Source: Thermodesulfobacteriota bacterium
GTDB taxonomy: Bacteria; Desulfobacterota; Desulfobacteria; Desulfobacterales; Desulfosudaceae
Length of the DNA: 64,000 nucleotides
Assembly (NCBI GenBank): GCA_040753795.1
Contig: JBFMDX010000003.1
Coordinates: 282,458-346,457 of the forward strand
Direction of reading: 5' to 3'
The notes under the pieces were generated by a model, which did not search any database, was not told the origin of the DNA, and saw only the letters and a list, made by a program, of their open reading frames with translations. Each line of letters starts with the position of its first letter. Within the stretch, counting starts at the first letter, position 1. Positions 63,701-64,000 of the stretch are shown piece after piece. Both the position numbers and the translations under genes were made by a program.

Positions 63701-64000
63701 CACGTTGGAGACGCTGGTCTATTCCGGCACGTCATCCCAGCCGTCTTTGGTTGTACCCTCCGGCCTTAACGATAATACCCGTTATTACTGGCGGGCCATG
63801 GCTGAAGATCCGGCCGGCGAGATAAGCGGCTGGACGGCGGCGGCGACATTCTTTATCAAGCAGTATGCATCCGCCCCGGATGAGCTGACGGTGAACGTGA
63901 CAGCCAATGCCGGCGATCCTCTTTCTAACGTGCCCGTATACGCCTTTTCAGCGTCAGGGACTTATACCGGCCTCAACACAATAACGGACGCCGACGGCGT
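60777..64000 (+). CDS. giant secreted repeat-containing exoprotein (3' end outside window)
   Basis: ATG 60777, after GGGGGAAGGG, opens a frame with no stop for 1074 codons. A signal peptide (cleavage about AVAA|ET, residue 32) is followed by a Cys-containing beta region (35-460), a cadherin/putative-Ig unit (about 466-555: DPEGDTLQLSLSNLPDGANF), a calcium-binding aspartate-rich stretch (about 560-605: DSDGDGMDDNW and DRDGSGDFDGDGISD) and at least four fibronectin-like units with YYWR at 688, 795, 902 and 1003. This is typical of surface adhesins. The full size and the anchor lie beyond the window. Operon with the transglutaminase-like gene and riboswitch. Confidence 0.85.
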   Translation, partial: MSTSNRLRQGVSFLIAAVFCIMGFWTTSAVAAETFCASVKIEIRQQLSLERQAFDAHMRINNGLSNMDLTDLNVTITFTDKEGNPVIATTNPNDNRNYPEVGFFIRKDSDNIAAIDSEGSWEINDVVASSSSDLHWLIIPVPGSAGDQPDGKLYYVGAKLSYRMGTGGDEQVVNVTPDYIYVKPLPDLTLDYFLTRQVYGDDPLTSGVEPSVPFTLGVRAKNTGNNSAYRLKIDSAQPTIIENSQDLLIGFSIIASEVNGVTTDNSLLVELGDVAPGKAAVGRWQMICSLAGEFTEFNASVSHADGLGGQVTSIISGINTLSLAKDVLVDLPGRDSVADFLARDIEAPYAITKVCESEAVGETWDTDVVTYVATAVQSGGLYKIDFTPSGAPGEFIYCKVTDPFDGQKAISEVIRSDGKRVKAQNAWLSKERTDPDHPEAGWSYYVNLFDVNTTGRYDVALGNAAGNQPPSFVPALSKTGVEGQELIFEVRATDPEGDTLQLSLSNLPDGANFTDNGDGSGTFCWTPSAGQAGSYMLSFRASDGELITMQIVPVTISAGNDSDGDGMDDNWELEHFGNLDRDGSGDFDGDGISDLDEYVNDTDPTREDYGPSAPAIASPGDGQETSALSPTLEIDNSTDPDGDSLTYDFEVFSDPQFTSQVAAGQNVAETADQTAWIVSGTLNDNTLYYWRVRAFDGVGYSLWTYGAFFVNTANDAPGAFHISRPAAGSFVDTTTPVLEVTNSTDIDRDVLTYNFEVFADADLTTAVTSTASIPRGAGGATAWTVDTALVDGNQYYWRAIAVDPHGGQTATATGSFTVLLSNQAPTSPAISVPTDGATVTANSLDIIVSSAEDADSDPLVYDFQMDIVDTFDGPGLVTAEGVVGDVWTIAWYVTDLAGNTTYYWRARAFDGQAYGPWVTGRFFVNPVNEAPLAPTLKNPGENAWVNTLTPELSVHPAVDPDGDNLTYYFEVYADSTLETLVYSGTSSQPSLVVPSGLNDNTRYYWRAMAEDPAGEISGWTAAATFFIKQYASAPDELTVNVTANAGDPLSNVPVYAFSASGTYTGLNTITDADG

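Noticed and set aside
1..64000. CRISPR arrays, rRNA operons and insertion sequences
   Set aside because: No regularly spaced repeats, rRNA signatures or transposase frames were seen on reading.

Overview
The window looks like chromosomal DNA of a Desulfobacterota (deltaproteobacterial, Desulfobacterales-like) anaerobe. I judge this from the ferredoxin/flavoprotein-rich gene set, a phenylacetate-CoA ligase with an ACT partner, DUF1846, a GEMM-type riboswitch and the tmRNA tag ADDYNYAMAA. GC content looks moderately high by eye except in some polysaccharide genes and the first island. The assignment is inference; no marker gene such as rRNA is present.

Layout. 1-2.45 kb: the end of a methyltransferase gene and a membrane alkaline-phosphatase-superfamily protein. 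2.48-5.7 kb: a small island at the 3' end of ssrA (tmRNA, minus strand, 5692-6041). It is bounded by a 20-bp direct repeat of the ssrA T-arm and carries three toxin-antitoxin modules (an addiction-module antitoxin with a frameshifted RelE/ParE toxin, higBA, and hicAB with an ATA in place of the hicA start) but no integrase. 6.4-11.6 kb: a large ferredoxin/GltD-like/nitroreductase fusion, then a small operon with two phosphodiesterase-type enzymes. 11.7-17 kb, minus strand: FHA protein, ACT protein, PaaK-like CoA ligase, ParA ATPase and a dynamin-like GTPase. 17.2-19.6 kb: a Cys-rich small protein, YqgE/AlgH and glycerate 2-kinase.

19.6-44.8 kb is a surface-polysaccharide locus: many GT2/GT4 glycosyltransferases, a sulfotransferase, a GDP-mannose-3,5-epimerase-like enzyme, a nucleotide-sugar dehydrogenase, four methyltransferases, a tandem pair of GT-A-like paralogues, a Wzm/Wzt ABC exporter whose ATPase has a C-terminal Wzt-type domain, a winged-helix regulator, and membrane TPR and YfhO-like proteins. 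The sugars would be made and modified in the cytoplasm, exported by Wzm/Wzt and probably modified further outside.

44.9-55.5 kb: exported metallo-beta-lactamase-fold hydrolase, glycogen phosphorylase, a LemA/M48 peptidase/repeat-protein operon, DUF1846, and a flavodoxin-fold/4Fe-4S pair.

55.7-59.1 kb is the most unusual part. Two tandem paralogous secreted proteins each have an in-frame TGA immediately after the signal peptide. The reading frame, the residues after the TGA, and a 6-bp hairpin 11 nt downstream are the same in both. The ordinary reading, stop codons that kill both genes, fits poorly; UGA decoding, possibly as selenocysteine at the mature N-terminus, is the leading hypothesis.

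59.27 kb to the end: a 3'-half tRNA-Arg fragment (an att scar) marks the left edge of a second island running out of the window. It starts with a GEMM-I (cyclic dinucleotide) riboswitch and intrinsic terminator, upstream of a transglutaminase-like protein and the start of a giant repeat-containing exoprotein. This looks like second-messenger control of a surface adhesin.
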